From assembly GCA_963702305.1 (NCBI GenBank), contig CAVPBX010000011.1, positions 243,594 through 307,593 on the forward strand: DNA of 64,000 nt, read 5' to 3'. This document shows positions 1 to 8,475 of the stretch, piece after piece. Both the position numbers and the translations under genes were made by a program. Origin of the DNA: PALSA-693 sp963702305 (GTDB taxonomy: Bacteria > Actinomycetota > Acidimicrobiia > Acidimicrobiales > Palsa-688). Within the stretch, counting starts at the first letter, position 1; every line of letters starts with the position of its first letter. The notes beneath the pieces were generated by a model that did not search any database, was not told the DNA's origin, and saw only the letters and a list, made by a program, of their open reading frames with translations.

Positions 1-1
1 C

Positions 2-2521
2 AACGACCTGCCCCTGCTGCGCGTCGAGGATTTGGGGGAGGAGATCCTCTCCGATGCCGCCCGGGTGGCGTGCGAGAAGGTGGCTGAGCGGAGGGCCACG
101 TTCTCCTGGGCCAACGTGCTCGCCGAGGTCCACCGCCAGCTGCAAGGGGTTCGCTTCACGTCACCCGACGAGCGGATCATGACCGGTGAGCGGGCCACCA
201 ACCTGGCCCTCGACGAGGCGTTGCTGCTGACACCGCCCGAGTTGCACCACACCCCACGGTCATTCCGCCGGATCGACGGGTCGTCGAGGTTCCGGGCCAA
301 AGGCCACGAGATCTACACCACCTCCGCGGTATTGGAGGCCGAGAGCCGACTCCTCGACACCGCGCGCAGCACCGGCGGCCCGACCGTCACCAAGGTGACG
401 ATGGCGGCGATCGTCGACCGGAACCTGCCCGGCCGCCATGAGCGGTTATCGGTCGACCAGGCGCTGGCGGTCGAGCAGATCGCCAGCTCCGGCCGGGTCC
501 TCGATGTTCTGGTCGGCCCGGCCGGGACCGGCAAGAGCATGACCATGGCCGGACTGCGCTCCACCTGGGAGGCCGAGCACGGACCGGGCTCGGTGGTCGG
601 TCTGGCCCCATCCGCGGCGGCGGCCGAGGTCCTCGCCGACGAGCTGGGGATCGACACCGAGAACACCGCCAAGTGGCTCACCGAACACCGACTCCAACCC
701 GACCGCCAAACCAAACTCGACCGGCTCCGCACCCAGATAGCCACCACCAATCTGTCCCCCGACACGGCGATGAAGGTCCGGCGACGGCTCGACGCCATCC
801 AAGGCGACCTGGACCGCTGGCGGCTCCGTCCCGGCCAGCTGGTCATCGTCGACGAAGCCTCCCTGGCCGGAACGTTCGCCCTCGACGAACTGGTCACCGC
901 GGCGGGCGACGCCGGCGCCAAGGTGGTGCTGGTGGGCGACTGGGCTCAGCTCAGTGCCGTGGAGGCGGGAGGAATGTTCCGGGCCCTCGTCGCTGACCGC
1001 GACGGCCACGCCCCCGAACTTTGCGACGTCCGCCGGTTCGTGGCCGCCTGGGAGAAGACCGCCAGCGTGCGCCTCCGCGCCGGGAACACCGCCGCCATCG
1101 ACGCCTACCAGGCCCACCATCGCATCACCAGCGGCGACCGGGACGAACTACTCGACGCCCTCTACCAAGCCTGGAAGACCGACACCCAGGCTGGGCTGTC
1201 CAGCCTGATGATCGCCGGCGACCGGCGCACCGTGGCCGAACTCAACGATCGGGCTAGGGCGGCCCGCGTCGCCGCCGGCCAAGTCAGCGCGGCCGGCGTA
1301 ACCACTGGCGGCGGCACTGTGGGGGTGGGTGATGTGGTCGTGTCCCGCCAAAACGACCGCCGGCTCACCTGTGGGGGCCGCTGGGTGCGCAACGGGGATC
1401 GCTGGACCGTCACGGCCGTCGGCGATGACGCCAGCCTGACTGTCAGACGACTTCACGGGGGTGGCCAGGTGGTGCTGCCGGCCGGCTATGTGGCCGACCA
1501 CGTTGAGCTCGGGTACGCCTCCACCGCTCATCGCTGCCAGGGTCGTACCGTCGACACCGCCCACGCCCTGATCTCGCCGACCACCACCCGCGAGGTCCTC
1601 TACGTGTCGGCCACCCGAGGTCGCCAGCACAACCAGCTATACGTCGACACGTGCTACGACCCCGACCCCCAAACCGGACACGACAGAGCCACCCCCGCCC
1701 AGACGACCCAAGACGTCCTGACCGGGATCCTGGCCAACGAGGGAGCCGACCTCGCCGCCCACCAAGCCATGCGCCGGGCCCACCACCAAGCCGAGAGCAT
1801 CGCCACCCTGGCCGCCGAATACCAGACCATCGCCGCCGCCGCCCAAACCGAACACTGGGACACCCTCCTACGCCGCGGCGGACTCACCGACACCCAGATT
1901 GAAGCGGTGCACGCCAGCGAAGCTCACGGCCCGCTGCAGACCGCCCTCCGAGACGCCGAAGCCCGCGGCCTCGACATCGAGGCAACCCTGCCAGGCCTAG
2001 TGCGGGGACGCACCCTGACCGGCACCGACGACATCGCCTCCGTGCTCCACGCCCGCATCGACGCCTGGACCGCCGCCACCCGAACACGCCACCACCCGGC
2101 CGGCCTCATCGCCGGACTCATCCCCAAAGCCCACAACATCACCGACGCCGACATGGCCCGAGCACTCCAAGAACGCCAGACGGCGATCGCGCAGCGAGCC
2201 ATAGCAGTTGCCCGACAAGCGATCGAGAACCGTGAACCCTGGGTCGGCGCCCTCGGCGCCCCGCCACCCGACCCGACCCGACGGGCCGCGTGGACCCGCC
2301 ACCTAGTCATCATCGCCGCCTACCGAGACCACTGGAAGCTAACCGACGACCGCCCAATCGGGGATCGATCGAGCTGCTCGACCATCGAGCAACTCCGCCA
2401 CTACAAGATCGCCCGAACCGCCGTGGGCCACGCGATCACCGAAAGCCGAACGGCACCCAGGCCTACCCAGTCTCTTGAGCCGGAGCTACCCGCAAGCGTC
2501 GAGATACGACTCGAGCGATGA
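2..2521 (+). CDS. MobF-type conjugative relaxase, helicase part (5' end outside window)
   Basis: The reading frame is open from the left window edge, so the N-terminal part, where a TrwC/TraI-type relaxase domain would sit, is missing. What remains is a RecD/TraI-like superfamily 1B helicase. Counting from the first TTG (position 32), Walker A GPAGTGKS lies at residues 162-169, Walker B VIVDEAS near 271, GDWAQLSAVEAGG near 302 and the motif V-like YASTAHRCQG near 494. The last roughly 300 residues are Ala/Arg/His-rich and match no domain I recognise. In this family the protein nicks oriT and unwinds the transferred strand during conjugation. The gene marks this end of the window as a mobile or conjugative element. 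A stand-alone RecD-like helicase is the alternative. Confidence 0.8.
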   Translation, partial: NDLPLLRVEDLGEEILSDAARVACEKVAERRATFSWANVLAEVHRQLQGVRFTSPDERIMTGERATNLALDEALLLTPPELHHTPRSFRRIDGSSRFRAKGHEIYTTSAVLEAESRLLDTARSTGGPTVTKVTMAAIVDRNLPGRHERLSVDQALAVEQIASSGRVLDVLVGPAGTGKSMTMAGLRSTWEAEHGPGSVVGLAPSAAAAEVLADELGIDTENTAKWLTEHRLQPDRQTKLDRLRTQIATTNLSPDTAMKVRRRLDAIQGDLDRWRLRPGQLVIVDEASLAGTFALDELVTAAGDAGAKVVLVGDWAQLSAVEAGGMFRALVADRDGHAPELCDVRRFVAAWEKTASVRLRAGNTAAIDAYQAHHRITSGDRDELLDALYQAWKTDTQAGLSSLMIAGDRRTVAELNDRARAARVAAGQVSAAGVTTGGGTVGVGDVVVSRQNDRRLTCGGRWVRNGDRWTVTAVGDDASLTVRRLHGGGQVVLPAGYVADHVELGYASTAHRCQGRTVDTAHALISPTTTREVLYVSATRGRQHNQLYVDTCYDPDPQTGHDRATPAQTTQDVLTGILANEGADLAAHQAMRRAHHQAESIATLAAEYQTIAAAAQTEHWDTLLRRGGLTDTQIEAVHASEAHGPLQTALRDAEARGLDIEATLPGLVRGRTLTGTDDIASVLHARIDAWTAATRTRHHPAGLIAGLIPKAHNITDADMARALQERQTAIAQRAIAVARQAIENREPWVGALGAPPPDPTRRAAWTRHLVIIAAYRDHWKLTDDRPIGDRSSCSTIEQLRHYKIARTAVGHAITESRTAPRPTQSLEPELPASVEIRLER

Positions 2522-2781
2522 AGAACCACGACAAGGCGACAGCACCCCAGGCGATCAGGGTCAGGCCGCCCGGGGTGCCCAGAGGTTGAAACTCGAATCC
2601 GCTACCGCAGTTCTGTTCTCACGTTCCGCGCTTCTACGGCGGTGCCGGCGTCCGTTGGACTGCGGAAATATCCGTCGTTATGAGTGGCCGAGGGGCGGGC
2701 AGGCCCCCACAAGGACTGAGCCTACAGATCAAACGCTCTGGCGCGATCGAGAGGATGGACGCGAGCCGGACCGCCGGGAAC

Positions 2782-3036
2782 CTAGCCCAACCCTGACTTC
2801 CGGAGACGGCGGTACGAGGCAGTGGCGGTAAGGATCCGATAGACGGCCATGGCCGTGCAGAGCGCTGCGATCCCGATGAGAGTCCAGGCTAATCCGCGAT
2901 CGACAGTGGGCGGCTTCTGCGAACTCTCAAGCAGGACGATGCCCGGGAACGCCAGTAAGACTGGAGCGAGCCAGATGTTGCCTACCACGCTCCTCGTCGC
3001 CGCCGTGACCCCGTACTTCGGCATCATTCGCCTCAT
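2782..3036 (-). CDS. small two-helix membrane protein
   Basis: An 84-residue protein starting MRRMMPKYGV with two clear hydrophobic stretches, about residues 20-36 and 49-66, and a basic C-terminal tail (YRRLRKSG). This is the pattern of a small inner-membrane protein with both ends cytoplasmic. I recognise no family. It sits alone between the relaxase and a hypothetical gene on the opposite strand. The hydrophobic pattern makes it more credible than other short frames here, but the assignment as a gene is moderate. The flanking spaces 2522-2781 and 3037-3323 show nothing I can support. Confidence 0.45.
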   Translation of the reverse strand: MRRMMPKYGVTAATRSVVGNIWLAPVLLAFPGIVLLESSQKPPTVDRGLAWTLIGIAALCTAMAVYRILTATASYRRLRKSGLG

Positions 3037-3323
3037 CCGCGTGCCGGACGAACCGCGTTTCGCTGGATTGACCAGCCCCAGATATATCGCTCAAGGCGGG
3101 TCACGCTTGCCAAGGCCCGCGAGGCGATCTCGTCATCGCTTAGTCCAGACAGATCTGACACCGGGGCATCCTGTGATTATGGAGCCTGCCTCTGCGCCGA
3201 CAGAATGCTCCTCCCGAGTAACCCCTGGTAGCCTTCAGCGGTGACACCGATTCGGCATCGTTCCGAGCGGGTTGCAGGGGCATCGATCCATCGACCGCCG
3301 CCGTCGTCCGCTATGAAGGATGT

Positions 3324-3842
3324 GTGGAGCGGAAGGAGCTGCTGAGGACGCTTGCGTTTGCCGATGCCGGGTTGTGGGGAGGGATCATCTTCCCGGAGAA
3401 GCTTCCCGCCATCGCCGCTGACCTGCTCGTCCGAGGAGTTGACTCGCCGACCCTTCGAAACCTCGCTGGGGCAGACCTCGAGCCCGTGGACCCACGTGAC
3501 ATCCGGGACCTGTACCAGCAGCTGATCGACGAAGCTGAAGCTCCGACACTGGAACTTCACGACCGTGTCGTGATGGCGTCGCAACTCCTTGCTGCGGCCG
3601 TCGAGACTGGCCGGTTAACCGTTCTGGAATCCCTCGTGTGGTTCGAGAGGTTGGCGATCATCGCCCGTTACCCGGACATTGGCGATTTGATGGCCATGTA
3701 CAGTCTGAAGGACGAGCTTGATGGCAGTTGGGGGCGGACCGCTCAGGACATCGAGCGCGAAGCGTCCAATACGGCTCGACGGATCGCCGCCAGGTCCGAT
3801 GTCATCCCCGCCGCCGTCGTGGCGACAGTGACGGCTCGATAG
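3324..3842 (+). CDS. hypothetical protein, 172 aa, mostly helical
   Basis: Starts at a GTG with AAGGA a few bases upstream and encodes a soluble, acidic, Leu/Ala-rich protein (MERKELLRTLAFADAG...). It has no signal peptide or membrane segment, and its composition suggests an all-helical fold. A candidate conserved core is DPRDIRDLYQQLIDEAE at about residues 56-72. No function is assigned. It belongs to the accessory set between the relaxase and the release-factor homologue. The opposite-strand frame over the same interval lacks a plausible start signal. Confidence 0.5.
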   Translation: MERKELLRTLAFADAGLWGGIIFPEKLPAIAADLLVRGVDSPTLRNLAGADLEPVDPRDIRDLYQQLIDEAEAPTLELHDRVVMASQLLAAAVETGRLTVLESLVWFERLAIIARYPDIGDLMAMYSLKDELDGSWGRTAQDIEREASNTARRIAARSDVIPAAVVATVTAR

Positions 3843-4010
3843 CACAGAACACTCCATCCCGAACGTCTCGTCCAGCGAGCGGGCCACCCGGAACGGCACT
3901 CGTATTCGGCGTTCCGGTAGCCCTGCTATGCGGACGGCGAGGGTCCCTTGGCCGCTCCGAATGTCCGAGTCCGAGAGCGTCCGGCGGTCAGCGGTTGAGT
4001 ACCTGGGCGC

Positions 4011-4808
4011 TCATGACGGGGCGTCCAGGTGTGGCGATGGCGGGTGTCGGTAGGCGGATCTAGTGACAAGCCAGAACCTTGCGTCGGTAAGGACGTCGCA
4101 CAGCTCCTGCCACCGAGCGACGAACCAGGTCGGCCATCCGACCATTACGTTCGGCACAAGCCAGCGCCATCTGACATGCCTTGGACGGACAGGCATCGGC
4201 ATAGGCGACGGACGGATCCAAACTTGGTCCACGACAGGCAAGTAGGCGCGTTCGAGCAGATCCGGGTGCGCCGCTCCCGCGAGGACCGTGACGGCGTCAC
4301 GATGGTGGTCGACCAAGGAGTACCTCTGGTCATCATCGAGTCCCAGTCGGTCAACCAGCTTCCATACGGCTCGGTCCTCCAGGCGCATCAATGCCCACCA
4401 GTCAGAGGATCGCTTGACCCGATGGAGAGGCAACCGTTCTTGGCGCCAGCACAAGATTCCCCAGGCACGGCGGTCGAGCAGTTCCACTCTTAGCGGTGGC
4501 TGGCCACCATCACCGGCAGGTATCGGTGGTACGGGCGGTAGCGGACCGGCAAAGGGGCGGTTGAGGTGATAATCGGGCCAGTGACGGAGATTTGCGATCC
4601 GAACCCAGTCCACCGCCGACTCCAAAGTGGCGACCAGCGGTACCACGACCGCTATCGCAACCACCACGCCCAGAGGCCACCGGCCCAGGACCACCAACAG
4701 GGCAGCGCCACCGGCCCCGACCCCGGCCACAGCCGCCTGAAGAGACATTCGCCGAAGCGATCGTCGGCGAAACCGTCGAACCCTTTCCCGATGCCCGGCG
4801 AGATCCAC
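4011..4808 (-). CDS. hypothetical membrane-anchored protein, 265 aa
   Basis: A basic N-terminus (RERVRRFRRRSLRR) is followed by two adjacent hydrophobic segments at about residues 24-41 and 45-62, then a long soluble region rich in Trp and Arg. This predicts an N-terminal membrane hairpin with a large cytoplasmic domain. The soluble part contains WWALMRLEDRAVWKLVDRLG at about residues 136-155. I recognise no family and see no catalytic motif. It is one of the hypothetical genes of the element. Several short antisense frames overlap it but lack its protein-like composition. Confidence 0.5.
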   Translation of the reverse strand: MDLAGHRERVRRFRRRSLRRMSLQAAVAGVGAGGAALLVVLGRWPLGVVVAIAVVVPLVATLESAVDWVRIANLRHWPDYHLNRPFAGPLPPVPPIPAGDGGQPPLRVELLDRRAWGILCWRQERLPLHRVKRSSDWWALMRLEDRAVWKLVDRLGLDDDQRYSLVDHHRDAVTVLAGAAHPDLLERAYLPVVDQVWIRPSPMPMPVRPRHVRWRWLVPNVMVGWPTWFVARWQELCDVLTDARFWLVTRSAYRHPPSPHLDAPS

Positions 4809-5180
4809 TCCCTAATGGTCCCACGTAAGTCGAAGGAGTCGCAGGGCTTGTAGAGCGAGTCTCTCCCTGGAGAGTGCAACTCAGCGTCCTACCTGCTCGG
4901 GCCCGCGCCATAACGTGCGCCCAGACGCGGTAGTTGCCATGACAGCTGACGACTCCGATTCGGCGATCCGCGTGACGGGGGCGGCGTGGGCCACTCCTTG
5001 GTCCTGGGTGGCGGGATTCCAGCCCTTACCCGCTTACTTCGGCGCAATGCCGCCCTCGTCGTGCCCGACCGTAGTCCTCATGGCGGTTAGGGGCGAGCAG
5101 ATTGTTCAGTCGTGGGACGGCGGGCGAGTTCAGTCGCCGGTGAAGTTGCCGAGCCGATTCGGCGATTCGTGTGGAAAGAC
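4809..5180. other. intergenic stretch without a supported gene
   Basis: About 370 bases between the membrane-anchored hypothetical and the next small membrane protein. Short open frames exist on both strands, but none has a convincing start or protein-like composition. I see no repeat, RNA gene or clear promoter. Confidence 0.4.
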
Positions 5181-5495
5181 CTAGAGGTGAAGAACTGCGG
5201 TGAGCACAGCGATTACAGCCATAACCACGATCCCGCCCGCGACGATCCTCGCCCCCCAACTTCTTCGGATGGCACGCCACACCCCGATCGGATCCTGTTG
5301 CAGGTTCTCCACGATCTGCGCCTCTGCTGAAGCTGCCCCGGCAGGGCTATAGGCGCTTGGCTCAAAGCCAGACTCCTCCGAGGGCCACATGACCGCCGGA
5401 GGTTCCACGCGACGACTCCACCGTTCCCGCCCTCCTGGAATGCCCTTACGGCTGCGGTTGCCCATGTCGCTCCCGTCATTGACTATCCCGAACAC
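5181..5495 (-). CDS. small protein with C-terminal membrane anchor
   Basis: A 104-residue frame with a polar N-terminal two thirds and one strong hydrophobic helix at about residues 83-103 (ARIVAGGIVVMAVIAVLTAV) ending almost at the C-terminus. This is the layout of a tail-anchored protein facing the cytoplasm. The start is uncertain: the second Met (residue 11, MGNRSRKG) is also possible. No family is recognised. It lies just downstream of the PIN-like gene on the same strand with a 33-base gap, so it may be co-transcribed with that pair. Confidence 0.45.
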   Translation of the reverse strand: MFGIVNDGSDMGNRSRKGIPGGRERWSRRVEPPAVMWPSEESGFEPSAYSPAGAASAEAQIVENLQQDPIGVWRAIRRSWGARIVAGGIVVMAVIAVLTAVLHL

Positions 5496-5528
5496 ACTGT
5501 ACAGAGCATCCCATCGTGCACTTCGGGT

Positions 5529-5966
5529 CTATCGATCCAAGCGGACCACCTGGACTGGCACCCCGGCTGCTGCGGCCGCCCGGTCGAGCATCGCCGAGGT
5601 TGCGACGACCGCGACAGATGCGTCGAGGACGATCGCGGTGGCCACCGCCTCTGCGGTCAGGATGTTCACCTGCCCGGGCAGGGCGGCCATGACAGGCACC
5701 AGACGACGGAGATTGAGGACGCCGATGCTGTCCGGAAGGCTCGCCATCGCCCCGAGGACCCGACGTCGATCATCTTCCGCCATCCCGGTGAAGGGACCCG
5801 ACAACGAGCCGCCGATTGGGTGGGCGATCGCTCTTGCGAGCCTCCAGTACCAATAGCCGGTGGTGTACAACTCTCGGCGCTCGACAGCTCGCAGGTACGG
5901 CTCTAGGGCCGGCGTAGCGGACTCGACGATCACGTCGAGCAGAAGGCGGTCGTCGATGACGATCAA
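5529..5966 (-). CDS. PIN-like protein, candidate toxin of a two-gene unit
   Basis: A 145-residue protein starting at TTG with MIVIDDRLLLDVIVE, an Asp-containing first strand as in VapC/PIN nucleases. The middle holds YTTGYWYWRLARAIAHPIGG and the C-terminal third LDASVAVVATSAMLDRAAA, resembling the last acidic segment of PIN folds. The fold assignment is inference: I can see the order of acidic motifs but not prove all four catalytic acids. It follows a 69-76 residue acidic protein by 9 bases on the same strand, the usual antitoxin-then-toxin order. No Shine-Dalgarno site is visible, so translation may be coupled. A non-nuclease PIN-like protein is the alternative. Confidence 0.5.
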   Translation of the reverse strand: MIVIDDRLLLDVIVESATPALEPYLRAVERRELYTTGYWYWRLARAIAHPIGGSLSGPFTGMAEDDRRRVLGAMASLPDSIGVLNLRRLVPVMAALPGQVNILTAEAVATAIVLDASVAVVATSAMLDRAAAAAGVPVQVVRLDR

Positions 5967-5975
5967 GAGGTTTGG

Positions 5976-6185
5976 TCAGCCCTCGACTGCGTCAGAGTCC
6001 TCAGCGATGCAAGCCTGAGCGGCTTCCTCGTAGGCTCCCGACGCGGCATAGTCCAAAAGGGCGGCGCGTACAGCTTCGGGAAGGTCCCAATGGGTCGGCC
6101 CGGTCAGTGTGAGCTCGCCAGCCGCCTCCGCTTCGGCGCGTACCCTCGCTCCGAGGGAGCGAAGGTCATCGACGGAGATGGACAT
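5976..6185 (-). CDS. small acidic protein, candidate antitoxin
   Basis: Sixty-nine residues from the ATG at 6185 (MSISVDDLRSLG); an upstream in-frame ATG at 6206 would add seven. I choose 6185 because a TATTCT -10 box lies exactly six bases before it, fitting a leaderless transcript, with no Shine-Dalgarno site. The protein is acidic, with an N-terminal helix and a C-terminal helix ending AEDSDAVEG, like small antitoxins that wrap a partner. It is directly upstream of the PIN-like gene. Pairing as antitoxin is inferred from gene order and size only. Confidence 0.45.
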   Translation of the reverse strand: MSISVDDLRSLGARVRAEAEAAGELTLTGPTHWDLPEAVRAALLDYAASGAYEEAAQACIAEDSDAVEG

Positions 6186-6191
6186 GCGCAC

Positions 6192-6197
6192 AGAATA
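6192..6197 (-). promoter_or_regulatory. -10 box of leaderless promoter, antitoxin-like gene
   Basis: TATTCT on the minus strand with six bases (GTGCGC) before the ATG. The TAnnnT-N6-start spacing recurs at several genes of this block. Confidence 0.45.
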
Positions 6198-6206
6198 CCG
6201 GCCCAT

Positions 6207-6634
6207 CGGCCTTGGTATCGGACGCGTCCACGGCCATAGGGACGGCCATAATTTCGGGCCAAGTGAAGCCGTTCGGAGCCGATCTGGACGACGGCAGCCG
6301 AAAGAAGACCCAGGTCAGGCCCATGCCAACCAATCCAGCCGAAGTGAGGGGAGGGTCTTGAAAAGCGGCGCCTCTTCAGGAACGGCGATCGGGCGCATGC
6401 GATTTGACGAGCTCCTTGGACAGGGGTAGCGACAGAGCGTTCCAGCTATCCGGGAGAGGTTGCGGCGTCTGCAGATATCCCCGGGAGCCTCGAAGGGCGC
6501 TCGGTAGAATGACTGACGTGACCAGCGTGGGACACCGATGACGGAGCGGCGCTAGAGCCAGCAAGGTCCGGCCCATCCGGACCGTTTCCTGCTGCCCGGC
6601 CACCGGGCAGCCGCCCACTCATCGGAGGTCACCA
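6207..6634. other. intergenic stretch before the release-factor homologue
   Basis: About 430 bases between divergent genes. The only element I can support is a GGAGGT Shine-Dalgarno sequence just before the release-factor start at 6635. CCGGCCACCGGGCAGCCG (about 6597-6614) could form a small hairpin. No credible gene is seen. Confidence 0.35.
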
Positions 6635-7312
6635 ATGTCCCAGTTCCTTGTAGAGCTGCGGGCCGGCGAAGGCGGCCGCGACGCCATGCTCTTCTGCGAG
6701 GAGCTCCGCGCCGTCATCATCGCCTACACCCGCCAGCGCAACGACCCAGCAGCGATCGTGCCGTCCCCGCCCGGCACGCGAACCCTCATTGTCAGTGTCG
6801 ACGGCGCCCGCGCCGCGTACGAACGCCTCGCGGGCGTCCACCGGATCCAACGCGTACCGAAAGGCGACAAGCGCGGCCGGCGCCACACCTCAACTGCAAC
6901 CATCGCCGTGGTGGAACCACGCTCGGCCGAACCAATCGAGCTGGTCGACGACGACCTCGACGTCCACACCTATATCGGCACCGGCAAGGGCGGTCAGCAC
7001 CGCAACAAGACCGCCACAGCCGTGCGGATAGTCCATCGTCCCACCGGCGTGGTGGTCGTCGTCGAGCACGGTCGAAGCCAGTGGCAGAACTTGCAAAATG
7101 CTCGCGCCGAACTGACCCGCAGGCTCTCCGATCTAGCCCGAGCCGAACGGGTCGAAGCCCAGAGCACCGATCGCAATCGTCAGATCGCATCAGGAGAGCG
7201 ACCCCTCAAGCAGTACACCCACAACGAGCAGCGCGCCACCGTCACCGCTCATGAACTCGGGGTCGCCTGGAGGTGGGGAGACTTCTATCGAGGGCGACTC
7301 GACGCGGCATGA
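6635..7312 (+). CDS. class I release-factor homologue lacking domain 1
   Basis: A 225-residue protein with a strong GGAGGT ribosome site. It starts directly at LVELRAGEGGRDAMLF, where domain 2 of RF1/RF2 begins, so the N-terminal domain of cellular factors is absent. Residues about 66-90 (AGVHRIQRVPKGDKRGRRHT) match the codon-recognition domain, but the tripeptide is PKG where RF1 has PxT and RF2 has SPF. The catalytic loop GTGKGGQHRNKT has GGQ at 119-121, the tripeptide that triggers peptidyl-tRNA hydrolysis. Cellular RF1/RF2 are about 350-370 residues. A rescue factor or a factor with altered specificity fits; it is neither a normal RF nor the shorter ArfB type. It lies in the accessory element, upstream of DUF3024. 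Confidence 0.8.
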   Translation: MSQFLVELRAGEGGRDAMLFCEELRAVIIAYTRQRNDPAAIVPSPPGTRTLIVSVDGARAAYERLAGVHRIQRVPKGDKRGRRHTSTATIAVVEPRSAEPIELVDDDLDVHTYIGTGKGGQHRNKTATAVRIVHRPTGVVVVVEHGRSQWQNLQNARAELTRRLSDLARAERVEAQSTDRNRQIASGERPLKQYTHNEQRATVTAHELGVAWRWGDFYRGRLDAA

Positions 7313-7424
7313 GGAGGACACCGACAGCGTCGGTGAACCTCAACGAGACCCACCAGCCGGGCAACGGCTCCGAACGCTCGTTGGTCGTGGCCGCCGAGCA
7401 CACGGAGACACTGGTGCCGACCGC

Positions 7425-7430
7425 TAGCTT
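7425..7430 (+). promoter_or_regulatory. -10 box of leaderless promoter, DUF3024 gene
   Basis: TAGCTT followed by six bases (ggaccg) and the GTG at 7437. It has the same spacing as the boxes at 7830 and 6192. Confidence 0.45.
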
Positions 7431-7436
7431 GGACCG

Positions 7437-7787
7437 GTGCCGAGTCGGCCCGTCGTCCCTGAGATCGCGATCGCCGCCGTCCGTCGGTATTGCGAGACGA
7501 AGACCCCGCCAGAGCACCTCGACAAGATCTGAGTCGAGTTCGTGGTGCGCGGCAAGAGCGTCACGATCCTCGAGTGCCGACCGCCATGGCGTCCCGATTT
7601 CGGACCCGATTGGACCCGCCATCCCGTCGCCCAACTCCGCTACGACTCTGGAGACCACCAGTGGCGGCTCCACTGGTCCGACCGGAACGGCCGATGGCAC
7701 TACTACGACATGAGTGAACCAACGGCGAACATGCACGAGCTCCTCGCCGAGATCGAGGACGACCCCACATGCATCTTCTGGGGCTGA
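7437..7787 (+). pseudogene. DUF3024 family protein with in-frame TGA
   Basis: Reading from the GTG at 7437 gives VPSRPVVPEIAIAAVRRYCE and then, in the same frame, a TGA at 7530-7532, after which the frame continues with VEFVVRGKSVTILECRPPWR and on to DPTCIFWG at the end. The second part is typical DUF3024, with a PPWRPD motif and a DRNGRW segment. The first part matches the usual N-terminal helix of that family, so TGA replaces a sense codon, most simply CGA (one transition). The downstream part alone could start at a GTG (7542, 81 aa). Either the gene is broken, the base is a sequencing error, or the stop is read through. Function of the family is unknown to me. Confidence 0.6.
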
Positions 7788-7829
7788 CGATCCGTCACCG
7801 AGAAGATCGGACATATGTCAGATTTATTG

Positions 7830-7835
7830 TAGGAT
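7830..7835 (+). promoter_or_regulatory. -10 box of leaderless promoter, nucleotidyltransferase gene
   Basis: TAGGAT with six bases (aggccc) before the GTG at 7842. No Shine-Dalgarno site is present. Confidence 0.5.
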
Positions 7836-7841
7836 AGGCCC

Positions 7842-8475
7842 GTGGACTACACCCGGCCAGTCGAGGCCCTCATACCCGGAGTCCAAGGCCGGGTCCTCGG
7901 CGTACTGGCGCGCACCGACACCGAGCTGACCATGCGGGCCGTTGCCGAACTCGCCCGCGTGAGCCCCCAACAGGCATCCGTTGTCCTTGGACGCCTGGTC
8001 GAGCTTGGCATCGTCGAGCGCCGCGACGTACCCCCGGTCGCCCTCGTGCGGCTCACTCGTGACAATCTGGCCGCGCAGTCCGTCGTCTCGATCGTGGAGC
8101 TACACCAGGTCGCCGTCGACCGTTTGGTGGCACTGGCAGCCGAGATCACTCCGCTGCCGGCCAGCCTGGTCCTGTTCGGGTCGTTCGCCCGGGGAGAAGC
8201 AACCACGGGAAGCGATGTGGATGTGCTGGCCGTCCGTTCACTCGGGCTGTCGAACGCGGACGACGCGTGGACTCGATTCTCTCGGATCTTGGACCGACCA
8301 GGCGTCCCGGGCCCTCGGCAACCCGGTGAATGTGGTCGAGGCCCCGGCCGAGGAGGTTCCCACCCTGTTGCGGCGCAAGACTCCCTCCCTGTGGCGAGAG
8401 ATCGCCACCGAGGGCATCGTGCTTGCTGGAGCGAGCCTCGACGAACTCGACTCGGCCGCCCGACATGCCTCGTAG
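7842..8475 (+). CDS. MNT-type nucleotidyltransferase with N-terminal winged helix (frameshifted)
   Basis: The first 140 residues read in one frame: a winged-helix segment (MRAVAELARVSPQQASVVLG) followed by a minimal nucleotidyltransferase core with LFGSFARGEATTGSDVDVLA, the GS-x-D-x-D signature. Near 8274 the frame must shift by one base to continue as SLGSWTDQASRALGNPVNVV and end at TAG 8473-8475 with LDELDSAARHAS, the normal C-terminus of this family. The natural product is therefore about 210 residues, and an extra or missing base around 8270-8276 breaks it. In MNT/HEPN pairs the MNT protein AMPylates and silences the HEPN toxin. It overlaps the HEPN gene by 11 bases. The winged helix suggests autoregulation. 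Confidence 0.7.

Noticed and set aside
4915..5184. 89-residue plus-strand frame in the element
   Set aside because: No start signal, unlikely composition, and it ends against the small membrane protein gene on the other strand.
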